A stretch of DNA of 64,000 nucleotides from Shewanella nanhaiensis (GTDB taxonomy: Bacteria > Pseudomonadota > Gammaproteobacteria > Enterobacterales > Shewanellaceae). The stretch covers positions 248,001-312,000 of the forward strand of contig NZ_JAHZST010000001.1 in the NCBI RefSeq assembly GCF_019457885.1. Reading direction: 5' to 3'. Both the position numbers and the translations under genes were made by a program. Position 1 is the stretch's first letter. Every line of letters begins with the position of its first letter. Below the pieces are notes generated by a model. It was not told where the DNA came from. It did not search any database and saw only the letters and a list, made by a program, of their open reading frames with translations. This document shows positions 53,544 to 63,196 of the stretch, one piece after another.

Positions 53544-54235
53544 GGAAAGCGCTAAAACTAGTAGAAAACAAGCTTAAAGGATAGAAAAGAAGCAAAGAGA
53601 GGTTTTTTAGATAAGTAAGTAAATATAAAAACAACAAATATATAGAGTAAAGATTTGACGCCCACACTCAACAACCTGAAAAAATTGATTATTTTAGTGA
53701 ATAAGTAAAAAAACAAGACTTAACATTTGCGTAACAACATGGTTGTACCAGTAGATTTATTAGTATGTTATCTGACACATAACTTACAACAAGATAGCGA
53801 AAAATATACAAGTATTAAATTCGACACTTCAAACAAAGATTAACAATAGCATTTGTAGATTATTAATAGTGGTTCAAGCTTACAGCCCCTCACTCTCGCA
53901 ATAGACTCGACTTCTCTGTCTCTGGTATCAAAAATATTTATCCGTGTTCTTTGAATATTTAAAGAGCTACAAAAACTTAATTTAACAAGTTTTTACGCAA
54001 AGCATGAAAAACACAACCCCATAAAAATCAATGATTTAACTTAAAGATAATTAGAAAAAAAATGAAATAGAAATATGAAAGTTAAAAATGAATACACTAT
54101 AATATTCAAGTACTCAGGTTTAATAGGTAAAGCAGCCTCCACCTCTGAGTACTGAACATTATAGTAAAAAGCTTGAAATTATTAAGAGAACATATAAACA
54201 CCGCTTCTTTTCATACTCTCCTTAATAAAATGGAC

Positions 54236-54487
54236 CTAATTACCTAAAGTCATACCCGTTTTTTGCAGTTTATTCAATGAGCGTTCGGCATCAGCTTCAT
54301 CCTTGGCTCTTTGCTGTGCAGTTCGGCAAACCTTAGTCTTCTTATTAGAACCTGTTCTTGCCATCATCTGACAACGAATTCCAGTGTCAACCAGCTCTCC
54401 ACCATCTGAACTCTGACTTTTGAACATGTCCTGTGAAGACTCACAGCCACATAATACAAAGAAAAAAATAAACAATAAATATTTCAT
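54236..54487 (-). CDS. Small lipoprotein, paralogue B
   Basis: This 83-residue protein has a lipoprotein signal with lipobox LCGC (Cys15 or thereabouts) followed by CESSQDMFKSQ. The mature part contains RCQMMARTGSNKKTKVCRT, with two cysteines that could form a disulfide. It is clearly paralogous to the gene 15 bp upstream: both share CESSQ(D/E)MFKSQ, VD(T/A)GIRC(Q/E)MMARTGSN and KTKVCRT. No domain is recognised. It is probably anchored in a membrane and lies in the periplasm or at the surface. Its place next to TonB receptors suggests an envelope role only. Confidence 0.75.
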   Translation of the reverse strand: MKYLLFIFFFVLCGCESSQDMFKSQSSDGGELVDTGIRCQMMARTGSNKKTKVCRTAQQRAKDEADAERSLNKLQKTGMTLGN

Positions 54488-54502
54488 TCCTCTACCCCCA
54501 CT

Positions 54503-54769
54503 TTACTTTGGCAAACCGCCTTCTTTTGGAATTGTATAGCCTGTTCTTTGCTTTCTATTAAGCGAAGAATAAGCTTCCTGCTCATCTTTCTTAATCTGCT
54601 CTACTGTTCTGCAGACTTTAGTCTTCCTGTTACTACCAGTCCTTGCCATCATCTCGCACCTGATCCCAGCATCGACTAATTGACCTTCAGCACCTTGTGA
54701 CTTAAACATCTCTTGTGATGATTCGCAGCCAACTAGGACAAACAAAGCTAAAACTAAACAATACCTCAT
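54503..54769 (-). CDS. Small lipoprotein, paralogue A
   Basis: This 88-residue protein has a lipoprotein signal with lipobox LVGC (about Cys15) and the mature sequence CESSQEMFKSQGAEG, followed by the RCEMMARTGSNRKTKVCRT block shared with its downstream paralogue. The C-terminal third (EQEAYSSLNRKQRTGYTIPKE) differs more. The two genes are adjacent with a 15 bp gap and probably form one transcript, separated from the TonB-dependent receptor gene by a terminator. I do not recognise the family. Confidence 0.75.
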   Translation of the reverse strand: MRYCLVLALFVLVGCESSQEMFKSQGAEGQLVDAGIRCEMMARTGSNRKTKVCRTVEQIKKDEQEAYSSLNRKQRTGYTIPKEGGLPK

Positions 54770-54791
54770 ACCTATCTCCTTGGTTAAAAGT

Positions 54792-54815
54792 AAAAAGGGC
54801 GCATTGCGCCCTTTT
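54792..54815 (-). terminator. Terminator of TonB-dependent receptor 1
   Basis: Perfect 10-base stem AAAAGGGCGC / GCGCCCTTTT with a 3-base loop, T-tailed on the minus strand, just after the receptor stop. Confidence 0.88.
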
Positions 54816-54831
54816 GTAAAGTTAAATAATT

Positions 54832-57726
54832 TTAGAACTTAATCCCAGCTCTTAAGTAAACAGTTCGACCAATAACGTCGTAAGTCGACACATCTGTGTT
54901 TGCTCCAAATGCTGAGTAAACAAAAGGTGGTTGTTCATCAAATAAATTATCTACACCAGCAGTAATTGTTAAGTGCTCAGTTGCAGCATAATTAGTCTGA
55001 AAATCAACAACTATATTTGAGTCTACATCTCTTTCAAAAGGATCTGTCCACCAACCAGACTCCGTTTCAACAACACTGCTAATATAGCGAGTGATCAAAC
55101 TTGTGTCGAAATCTGAGATAGACCAGTTAACAGTAAAGTTCGTTTTTAGTTTAGCGAACATACCATCATGATTTGACTCAAAACGGCCTACATGATCAAT
55201 TACAGATCCATCAGCAAGCATCTTGTCATATTCAAGTAGATATGTACCGTCTAAACCTAAGCCCCAATCACCGAAACCTGATTCGAAGGTATAACGTAAA
55301 TCATAATCAATACCAGCAGTATCGATTCCACCAACGTTCACTGTGTAGTTATCTACGGTAATAATACCCCCAGCAGCGGGACTAGTCGCTCCGAAACGCG
55401 TGATCGTATTACAGTATTCGCCAGAGTTAAAGCAACCATCTAAACGAGTTTGAGTCCCCACTGTAGAGATCGCATTCTCTAGCTCAATCTTCCAGTAATC
55501 AACACTCATTGAGAAGTTTTCAATGAAATCTGGGTTAAATACAACACCAACAGTTAATACGTCAGCAGTTTCTGGAGTTAGATTCTCAGTACCACCCCAG
55601 TTATCTGAACCACCACCGTTTGTTGGAATTTGCTCTACACCACCAGAATCATAGCCATCTACAGGAACACCTGTTGCGACACAATTAGCCCAATTAGGAC
55701 TCGCTTTTATCGCTGCATACTCCGAAGCTGAATAGAAATTTCCATCACATGGATCAATAGCTTCAGGGAAGCCTACTGACGCTCCACCAAAGAGGTCAGA
55801 TGTTGTTGGTGCTCGGAAAGCTTCAGATAAGGTAGCTCGTACCATCAGAGTCTCTACTGGCATCCATTTGATACCTAACTTACCGCTGGTATTAGTACCA
55901 AAAGTACTATAATCCGAATAGCGCATTGCAGCTTCAAAATCCAGCATATGTGCCATAGGAGCGTCGGCCAAAATAGGTACAATCAACTCACCAAAGAACT
56001 CTTGTACATCATAACCACCACTGGTACCAACCGCAGAGCCTGCAGTAGTAATCCCTTGAAGAATAAGAGAGTCTGGAGTGTATGAGCCAGACTCTTTTCT
56101 CTGCTCCCAACCAGCAGCAAACCCTACGGAGCCAGCTGGCAAGTCAAACAGATCGCCCGAAACAATTGCTGATAGAACTTCTTGCTTGTTCTGACCCGTT
56201 TCAGTTGTATTGTAATCACCAGAGATATATTGCAACATCTCAGGAGATATCTCATCTGCCGTACCTGGAGTTCCAAAGATATTTAATGGAACACAACCGT
56301 CAATAGTAGCGCCTTCAGCATCTAAACATACAAGCTGAGAACCGTTGGCATCGACAATAGCATCACCATTACCATCAACAATTAAGTTTCCATTTGCATC
56401 TAGCCAACCAGTTGGACCTACTGCTTCAGCAACGCGATCTAGGTTAAAGTAACCAGCAGCTTTTTCAACAGAATCACTTTGACCCCATACATATGAAACT
56501 TCCCAGTCCCACCCGTTTTCTAAAACACCATTAAATCCTACAGCTGTACGGAATGTTTTATAATCACGCTCATTAGCTCGACCACCAGTTTCTAGCATAC
56601 GGCGACGCCAATCATCAATCACATAGGCATTACCATTTGCATCTTTTGGCCCCATTTTCTGGTTGTAATAGTTATTTGGCGAATAAGGTGCTGGTGAACC
56701 AAAGAAAATTAAAGGCGCTAATGGCTCAGGGGCAATAAGTCGATTACCCGTAGTCTGCACATAATTGGCCTCTGCAAATGAGTTGACTTCACCTAAGAAA
56801 CCAAACTCACCCAAAGTGTAATTTGAAAAAACAGAAGCGTAGCGACGCTTACTTGGTGTTTGGAGGTAGTTTACAGGGTTATAGTTATATGAATCAGTGG
56901 AGCCGTTATACGCTCTCCAATCCCCAAATTCTGGACCACGAGTAACTCGACCATCAGCAGTATTAGCATTAACCCATGGTGGCGCAGAAGATCCACCAGG
57001 CTCAGTGTGCCCATCTTCATAAGCTCTTAACTCAAACTCAGAAAAATCACGGTCTCCCATGAATGCATCACCTTGATCGCTATAACCTAGAGCAACAACA
57101 ACATTACCTCGATCACTCGCTGCACCAAATGTGACATCGACGCCCTTAGTTACGGCATCGCCTTTATCACTGCCGCCATAATTTAACTTAATCTCAAACC
57201 CTTCAAAATCATCTTTTGTAATGATGTTTACAACACCAGCAATAGCGTCTGAACCATATGTTGCAGATGCGCCATCTTTCAAAATCTCAACGCGTTTAAC
57301 AATCGCAGTTGGAATGGTATTTAAATCAACAGAAGAGTTTGCCCCTCCACCACCAGCAACAACACGGCGACCATTGATTAAAACAAGAGTACGTTCAGAA
57401 CCAATACCGCGAAGTGAGAAACGAGTACTTGAATCACCGCCGTTGTTAGTTTGAGTGTTAGTTGCAGCACCAGCAGAGGATGTTAGATTCTGAAGAAGAT
57501 CACCAACGTTATTAACGCTCATTTTCTCAATCGATGCAGCATCAATGGTTGTGACCGGATTTGCACCTTCCATGTCAGTTCTCTTAATTCGAGAACCAGT
57601 CACTTCTATACGCTCAACAGTTTCTTCATCTGCCGCATAAACAGCTGGTGCAGTAAACGCCGCAGCGGCTGCACCACTAATTAGTGCAAAGCGCACAGAA
57701 TTAGCGAGTAGGCTATTTTTATACAT
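54832..57726 (-). CDS. TonB-dependent outer membrane receptor 1
   Basis: This 964-residue receptor has a signal peptide (about 1-31, ending AVYA), a likely TonB box near the mature N terminus (VERIEVTGSRIKR), a plug domain (about 60-165, with LRGIGSERTLVLINGRRV and YGSDAIAGVVNI), and a 22-strand barrel that ends in a typical C terminus (YLRAGIKF). A repeated Asp/Asn/Gly insert (around DANGNLIVDGNGDAIVDANG, near 56,341-56,403) looks like calcium-type loops. The ligand is unknown; the family resembles Shewanella peptide or organic-compound receptors. I start at MYKNS, with GGGAGA upstream, rather than 27 codons earlier. Confidence 0.9.
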   Translation of the reverse strand: MYKNSLLANSVRFALISGAAAAAFTAPAVYAADEETVERIEVTGSRIKRTDMEGANPVTTIDAASIEKMSVNNVGDLLQNLTSSAGAATNTQTNNGGDSSTRFSLRGIGSERTLVLINGRRVVAGGGGANSSVDLNTIPTAIVKRVEILKDGASATYGSDAIAGVVNIITKDDFEGFEIKLNYGGSDKGDAVTKGVDVTFGAASDRGNVVVALGYSDQGDAFMGDRDFSEFELRAYEDGHTEPGGSSAPPWVNANTADGRVTRGPEFGDWRAYNGSTDSYNYNPVNYLQTPSKRRYASVFSNYTLGEFGFLGEVNSFAEANYVQTTGNRLIAPEPLAPLIFFGSPAPYSPNNYYNQKMGPKDANGNAYVIDDWRRRMLETGGRANERDYKTFRTAVGFNGVLENGWDWEVSYVWGQSDSVEKAAGYFNLDRVAEAVGPTGWLDANGNLIVDGNGDAIVDANGSQLVCLDAEGATIDGCVPLNIFGTPGTADEISPEMLQYISGDYNTTETGQNKQEVLSAIVSGDLFDLPAGSVGFAAGWEQRKESGSYTPDSLILQGITTAGSAVGTSGGYDVQEFFGELIVPILADAPMAHMLDFEAAMRYSDYSTFGTNTSGKLGIKWMPVETLMVRATLSEAFRAPTTSDLFGGASVGFPEAIDPCDGNFYSASEYAAIKASPNWANCVATGVPVDGYDSGGVEQIPTNGGGSDNWGGTENLTPETADVLTVGVVFNPDFIENFSMSVDYWKIELENAISTVGTQTRLDGCFNSGEYCNTITRFGATSPAAGGIITVDNYTVNVGGIDTAGIDYDLRYTFESGFGDWGLGLDGTYLLEYDKMLADGSVIDHVGRFESNHDGMFAKLKTNFTVNWSISDFDTSLITRYISSVVETESGWWTDPFERDVDSNIVVDFQTNYAATEHLTITAGVDNLFDEQPPFVYSAFGANTDVSTYDVIGRTVYLRAGIKF

Positions 57727-57770
57727 TATGTATCTCCCTGGACTTATATTATATTTTATTGAAATGAAAC
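57727..57770 (-). promoter_or_regulatory. Leader of receptor 1, shared with receptor 2
   Basis: The 44 bases before the ATG (read on the minus strand: TTTCAATAAAAT, then TAAGTCCAGGGAGA-like, then CATA before ATG) are almost identical to those before the second receptor gene. They include the ribosome-binding site GGGAGA. The conservation suggests a recent duplication or a shared translational control. Confidence 0.55.
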
Positions 57771-58354
57771 CAATTAAACACCCAAAAGATGTTGCAATTA
57801 GCCTCACTTACAAACAAATAAAACACAACATAAACATTTAATCAACATTCAACATCCAAATGTAACCCTGCACTCATATCTTGACGCAAAGAAATCTGTA
57901 CAATAAATCTGCAGCTCAATTTAACAAAACTCCCCAAAGCAACAGCAACCTAACATTCCCCCTCCTCACTTAATTATTCAAGATAACGCCCATAATTTTA
58001 ACTGCATAAGTGGACATTAGTCACAACTACAATAAATATGCAAACATAGTGAATAAGCAACAGAGCGATAATGAGGAGTATTTAACTTTTAATTTAGGAT
58101 TATCTTTACAACAAGAGCTAATGAACACAGAGGAATATTTTTTATTCACTTAACAAGCAAATAACAACAAGTTATCTAAACTGAGTTGTTACGGGGAGCT
58201 TATACAGACCTGACAACCCAAATTTAAACCATTTAGGAAAGAATTGGCTTGATTTTCACCCAACACAAAAGAGTTATAGGAAGATAAGCTTCTACGGAAT
58301 GTAATTAAAAGTAGCAAAGTAGAAAAAACTATAAAATGATTACAAGTAAAAAAT
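57771..58354. other. Intergenic region between the two receptors
   Basis: About 580 bp of AT-rich DNA. The promoter of receptor 1 should lie here. Apart from the terminators at its right end, I see no gene and no recognised operator. Confidence 0.5.
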
Positions 58355-58374
58355 CCACCTTCTGAAGAAGGTGG
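58355..58374 (-). terminator. Second terminator of receptor 2
   Basis: CCACCTTC / GAAGGTGG stem with a TGAA loop. On the minus strand it is followed by ATTTTTTAC. It stands behind another terminator, giving a tandem stop. Confidence 0.85.
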
Positions 58375-58390
58375 TTTAGGGCTGAAAATA

Positions 58391-58421
58391 AAAAACCCAA
58401 CATCAAAAGATGCTGGGTTTT
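58391..58421 (-). terminator. First terminator of receptor 2
   Basis: AAAACCCAGCATC / GATGTTGGGTTTT (one G-T pair) with a 4-base loop, then a T run on the minus strand, 34 bp after the receptor stop. Confidence 0.88.
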
Positions 58422-58454
58422 AGTGGTGTAACTATTATTTTGTATTACTAATGA

Positions 58455-61193
58455 TTAAAACTTCACGCTAGCAGATACATAGTATTGACGACCAGTCAAA
58501 CGGTGAGACTGAATCAAGTATCCGTTTGTACCATTACTTACATATGGTGGTTGCTCATCAGTCAAGTTATTAATACCACCTGACAATGTTATGTTGCTGA
58601 AGTAGTATGATGCATTAATATCATGGTACAGCATAGTACCAACACTGTTAGATAAGTTTGTTTCAATTGGAGCATAATCATCTACAGAGCTTTGGTAATG
58701 CATGTTGTAGGTCACAGTCCAATCATCCGCAGAGAAACTAGTTCTGAATGCTGCTTTCCACTCAGGGAATGAACCTTTACCACCATTTGCAACATCATTA
58801 CCGTAATAGCCAGCTAGTGATGTTTTCTCAAGTCCTGCAGCTTCAAGGTGCTCAAGAGTAAGCGCTCTTGTACCTTCTAAGTTGAAGTCTAAAGTACCAT
58901 TTGCAACATCAAAAGCGTAGTTAATATCAAAGTCTATACCACTAGCATTGAAGAAACCTAAGTTTTGTGTAGATAAATCAACACCTGATAAGTTACCTAA
59001 TGAGTTACGACGCTCTCCACCTTGTTCACCGTATGCTGCAGGACCTTTAATCTGGTCACACATTGGAGAGGAGAAGTTCTCACTGTTATAACACTCAGTC
59101 GCAATAGTTCCCATACCAAGAGAGCCAATAACATCTGTGATTTCGATGTCATAGTAATCTAAAGTTACCGAGAATCCTTCTAGGTAATCTGGAGAATATA
59201 CAACACCAACACTTAAGCTAGTTGATTTTTCTGGACCAATATCTGGGTTACCACCAACCCATGCACTAGCTTGGTCAGTAATTGGACTCCAATCTGGAGC
59301 TAGGCCATCGGCAGCACAGTTGGCTTTCAAAGTAGCACTTGCGCCTGCGTTTGTACCGTAGTTCTCACATGGGTCACTATAAGATGTAGCAGAGTTTGCG
59401 CGAGGCGCAAATAATGTACTGATACTTGGTGTTCTGAAACCTTCAGAAAGACTACCACGTACAAGAATATCATCAACTGGACGCCACTCTAAGCCGAACT
59501 TAGTTGTCACTTCATTATCTTTTATGACACTAACATCGGTATTACGCGCTGCCACTGTAAGGTTGACACTTTTAGCGAAAGGTAAGTCAGCTAAAATTGG
59601 GAAGTTAAGCTCTGCATAGTATGCATCAGTAGAGTATGCACCTTCAGTACCTTCAGCACTTACACCATAGATAGCTCCTAAACCAGCGGCTCCATCAGGA
59701 GTAGATACGTAACTAGTAGTTAAACGCTCATAACCAGCAGCCCATGAGATTGGACCAGCAGGTAGTTCAAGGTCACCAAAGTCACCAGCAAGGTTAACTT
59801 GTAGCTGAGTATCTTCACCCTTAGAGTTACTTGTCATTGGAACAATGATCCAATCTTGCATCTCTTGAGTCAAAGTATTTGATGCAAATGGGTTCCATAC
59901 GCCAGGACACTCATCGTTTGCAGCACATAATTCAGGACTAGTTAAGATACCAGCACGCTCTTGATGAACTCGTCCGCCTGCATTTGTATCTGTACGACGC
60001 TGAGAACGCATATATGACACATCCCAGTACCATTCATTTGCAAACTCACCGTTGAAGCCCATAGTTAAGTTAAACTCGTTAACTTCACGCTCCCATGTAC
60101 GTCCACCCGTTTCAGCTAAACGGCGATAAGCATAAGCCGTTTCACCTAAATCGTTACCAGGGTTTGTTGTTGGAACTTCAACCCCCCAGAATGTACCAAC
60201 AGGTGCCATTTGTTGATTTGAAATACGGTTTGTATAAGCAGCTTCAGTGAAAAAGTTTACTGTAGAGAAACCTTCATCAATTAACTCATAGTTTCCTTGT
60301 GTGAAAAATGAATGCTTTTCAAGTGGCTGGTAAAGAATACTAAGCGCAGCATAGTTAAATTTATCTTCATCTGTAAGTGGACGAATTCCACCATTACCAT
60401 CTAATTGGCCAAAACCATGTGAAGGGCTCCATGCAGAACCAGGCATTGTTGTACCTGAACCACCACAGACTAAGCCATCGTTATTTCCATCACCATCATT
60501 ATCAACTTCAGATGGAGGACACGATGAGAAATCACGCTGTGAACCGTAGATAGCTTCACGAGTTTCATAGGTTCCTGAGAAAATAATGTTACCTTTATCA
60601 CTGCTTGTACCAGTTAAAAAGTTAACACTCTTAGTTTCACCATCACCTTCGCTTGATTGTTGGTAACGAACATCAACTTGTGCGCCTTCAAAATCATCAT
60701 TAGTAACAAAGTTAACAACACCCGCAATAGCATCTGAACCATAAATAGTAGAAGCACCATCACGCAAAATATCAACACGCTTAACAGCAGCCATTGGAAC
60801 TGTTGAAATATCGCCACTGTAACGGCGACCATTAACAAGAACTAGAGTACGAGTATCACCTAAACCGCGAAGGTTCATGGTCACAGTACCAGTACCACCA
60901 TTGTTAACGTTTGAACCATACTGGCCACCGTTTGCTAATGGTAAAGCTTGTACGAATTGCTCAAGCGTTGGAGCTCCTGAAGCCATAATATCTGCTGCAG
61001 TAAATGATGTTAAAGGAACTGCATTTTCCATATCTGTACGTTTAATACGTGAACCTGTTACAGAAATACGCTCAACATCTTTTGCTTCTTCTTCTGCAGC
61101 AAATGCTGCTGGAGCACTAATTACTGCCGTCGCTGCTGCACCACTAATTAGTGCAAAGCGCACTGAATTAGTTAGAAAGCTATTCTTATACAT
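58455..61193 (-). CDS. TonB-dependent outer membrane receptor 2
   Basis: This 912-residue receptor is a paralogue of the previous one. It has a signal peptide (about 1-32, ending AAFA), a TonB box region VERISVTGSRIKR, a plug (LRGLGDTRTLVLVNGRRYSG, YGSDAIAGVVNF) and a barrel ending YYVSASVKF. Both receptors share the N-terminal NSVRFALISGAAA stretch. An insert between two cysteines, DNDGDGNNDG (near 60,470-60,520), has the spacing of calcium-binding loops. The substrate is unknown. It may be energised by the TonB2 system to the left. Confidence 0.9.
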   Translation of the reverse strand: MYKNSFLTNSVRFALISGAAATAVISAPAAFAAEEEAKDVERISVTGSRIKRTDMENAVPLTSFTAADIMASGAPTLEQFVQALPLANGGQYGSNVNNGGTGTVTMNLRGLGDTRTLVLVNGRRYSGDISTVPMAAVKRVDILRDGASTIYGSDAIAGVVNFVTNDDFEGAQVDVRYQQSSEGDGETKSVNFLTGTSSDKGNIIFSGTYETREAIYGSQRDFSSCPPSEVDNDGDGNNDGLVCGGSGTTMPGSAWSPSHGFGQLDGNGGIRPLTDEDKFNYAALSILYQPLEKHSFFTQGNYELIDEGFSTVNFFTEAAYTNRISNQQMAPVGTFWGVEVPTTNPGNDLGETAYAYRRLAETGGRTWEREVNEFNLTMGFNGEFANEWYWDVSYMRSQRRTDTNAGGRVHQERAGILTSPELCAANDECPGVWNPFASNTLTQEMQDWIIVPMTSNSKGEDTQLQVNLAGDFGDLELPAGPISWAAGYERLTTSYVSTPDGAAGLGAIYGVSAEGTEGAYSTDAYYAELNFPILADLPFAKSVNLTVAARNTDVSVIKDNEVTTKFGLEWRPVDDILVRGSLSEGFRTPSISTLFAPRANSATSYSDPCENYGTNAGASATLKANCAADGLAPDWSPITDQASAWVGGNPDIGPEKSTSLSVGVVYSPDYLEGFSVTLDYYDIEITDVIGSLGMGTIATECYNSENFSSPMCDQIKGPAAYGEQGGERRNSLGNLSGVDLSTQNLGFFNASGIDFDINYAFDVANGTLDFNLEGTRALTLEHLEAAGLEKTSLAGYYGNDVANGGKGSFPEWKAAFRTSFSADDWTVTYNMHYQSSVDDYAPIETNLSNSVGTMLYHDINASYYFSNITLSGGINNLTDEQPPYVSNGTNGYLIQSHRLTGRQYYVSASVKF

Positions 61194-61237
61194 TATGTTT
61201 CTCCCTGGACTTATTTTTATTTTATTGAAACAAATCT
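61194..61237 (-). promoter_or_regulatory. Leader of receptor 2
   Basis: This is the counterpart of the receptor 1 leader: TTTCAATAAAATAA then AAGTCCAGGGAGAAACATA before the ATG on the minus strand. It holds the ribosome-binding site GGGAGA. Confidence 0.55.
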
Positions 61238-61713
61238 ACCCTAGCGCTTACAAATTGTTACAAGTAGACTTATTTACAAACAAATGAGACCACAATAGAA
61301 ACATTTAATCAACATCGCGCAATGATTTTTTAACAGTGAAAATGCTAGAGCGGTTACTTTTCAAGCAAGAAGACAATAAAGGAAGAATTTTTTGGGGGAG
61401 CTAATTGCTCAACAACTTGACACAACAAACCAAAAAAACCAATAAATAGCCATAAAAAACAGTGGAATAGAGAAAATCAAAAATAGCTTTATTAGTGGAT
61501 AGTTATCAATAAAATACTAAAATTAATGATAAATATTGATAAGCCAATATTTTTAGATTTATTGCCATATACGAGTAACATGTAAATAATGTTATACATT
61601 CTGTTACAGCTTAATGTTAATGATTAGACATTTACTATGTTCGATATATGTAATGGGAGAGAGAGGATCTAAATTTGTAATTACAATAAGTAATTCAGTT
61701 GATTATTAGATAC
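61238..61713. other. Intergenic region between porin and receptor 2
   Basis: About 475 bp of AT-rich DNA with no credible gene, presumably carrying the promoter of receptor 2. No operator recognised. Confidence 0.5.
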
Positions 61714-61739
61714 AAAAAACGCCCTAAAAAGGGCGTTTT
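61714..61739 (-). terminator. Terminator of the porin gene
   Basis: Ten-base stem AAAACGCCCT / AGGGCGTTTT with an AAAA loop, with a six-T tail on the minus strand, 18 bp after the porin stop. Confidence 0.9.
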
Positions 61740-61757
61740 ATAGCGTTTCTGTTCAGA

Positions 61758-62966
61758 TTAAAGTGTGTATCTGATACCGATAGCGACACCATCTTCTTCA
61801 GAGATAGACATTCTGGCTTCTTGAGCTTTATCTGCACTTGTGAAGTCACTAAAATCTTTACGTGCTTCAACATAAAGCACTGTGTTTGAGTCCCAAACAT
61901 AGTGAAGGCCAGCAACAACGAATTGACGCTTAAACACATCATTAGGGTCAACATTGTTTGGTTGAATGACATAGTCACTACCAGCATCTAATACGTTGTA
62001 AGAGATAAATGGACGTAGGCCGTTTTCAAACTTGTAAGAGAACAGTGACTCAATACCGTATGAATCTTTGATCAGACGACCTAAGTTATCAGTATCGTGG
62101 TTTTCATTCTTGTTGAAGTTAGCTGCTGCGTAGAAACCATCTTGATCGAAGCTGCCCCAAGTAGCACCGACACCATAGATAAGATCTGTGGCAGTGATCT
62201 GCTCACCGGTGTGGAAAGTCACATCAAACTCACCGCGGTTAACACCCGCAGTTAGCGTTAACATGTCAGTAGCTTGATATGTGATAGCACCACCGTAAGT
62301 GTAACCATAGTCCACCTCTTGTGACTCATCACCTTCATTCCAACGCTGCTCACAATCGGTGCCTAAACCAGATATAGATTCACAGGTATAAAAGGTATCA
62401 TTTTTCAGCTGAGCTTGAAGTGCAAAGCTAACATCACCAAATGAGTTACGGTATTGAACAACTTTATCACCGCGACCAGTACCGTTTACGGCACCGTCTG
62501 CTTTATTGTATGTGTAAGTACCAGATGCATTACCATCCCATACAAAACCATAGTTGGTGTTGTAAACCACGTCATACCATGCGCCCCACTGCTTACCAAT
62601 GGTTAGCGTTCCGTATGTATCATGGCCAAGACCAACGTAACCAAGACGGTTGTTTAGGAAATCACCACTTTTAGATTCAAAGTTACTCTCACTGCTATAA
62701 ACAATTTCACTGTTACCAAATGGGTTTACGCCCCACTCAAGTTTAGTGAAGGCTTTCCAGCCATCGCTCATTTCGCGAGTAAAACCGAAGTTGATGCGAG
62801 AAGCACCGTTAACCACTTCTGTCTCACCTTGAGTATTGATGATACGCGCATCGACATAACCACCGATCTCTACTGCGTTCTTGTCGTCTTTATAGATCTC
62901 GATAGCTGAAGCTGTCGGCACAAATATAACGGCTGCTAAAGCCGATGCTACTAACGTTTTTTTCAT
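61758..62966 (-). CDS. Gram-negative general porin
   Basis: This 402-residue outer membrane porin has a signal peptide (about 1-21, MKKTLVASALAAVIFVPTASA), an N-terminal strand EIYKDDKNAVEIGGYVDARI and a 16-strand barrel pattern including ...SRINFGFTREMSDGWKAF and FLNNRLGYVGLGHDTYGTLTIGKQ (the last resembles the constriction-loop start of OmpC-type porins). It lets small hydrophilic molecules diffuse through the outer membrane. Two cysteines (CESISGLGTDC) in a loop may form a disulfide. The C terminus RYTL lacks the usual final Phe. Confidence 0.88.
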   Translation of the reverse strand: MKKTLVASALAAVIFVPTASAIEIYKDDKNAVEIGGYVDARIINTQGETEVVNGASRINFGFTREMSDGWKAFTKLEWGVNPFGNSEIVYSSESNFESKSGDFLNNRLGYVGLGHDTYGTLTIGKQWGAWYDVVYNTNYGFVWDGNASGTYTYNKADGAVNGTGRGDKVVQYRNSFGDVSFALQAQLKNDTFYTCESISGLGTDCEQRWNEGDESQEVDYGYTYGGAITYQATDMLTLTAGVNRGEFDVTFHTGEQITATDLIYGVGATWGSFDQDGFYAAANFNKNENHDTDNLGRLIKDSYGIESLFSYKFENGLRPFISYNVLDAGSDYVIQPNNVDPNDVFKRQFVVAGLHYVWDSNTVLYVEARKDFSDFTSADKAQEARMSISEEDGVAIGIRYTL

Positions 62967-63196
62967 CTGTTATCTAACCTTAATGTTTCCAGTCTGCTTG
63001 GTTTTTGTTTTAACCATTCCGTTGTTTTATTTCTATCCTATTTCCTGCCGAGATTAGCAAAGGATCATGTCCCTCTCAAAGCATAAAATGACAAAAACCC
63101 AGCCTTTTTCACGAGAAATATCCAAAAAAACTAACAAGCAGCACGGATTTCACCAACTGATAACATTAAACACGCAAAACATTAAGAAGCACTCCA

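Larger units (their letters stand above)
53346..54235. other. Long non-coding region upstream of the TonB2 operon
   Basis: About 890 bp of very AT-rich DNA with no credible gene. It includes a CTACGCC / GGCGTAG hairpin (53479-53498) and the 10-4-10 palindrome listed separately. The TonB2 operon promoter should lie in the left part. I see no convincing Fur box; TTAATTATTATC (near 53,459) is only loosely similar to one. Confidence 0.5.
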
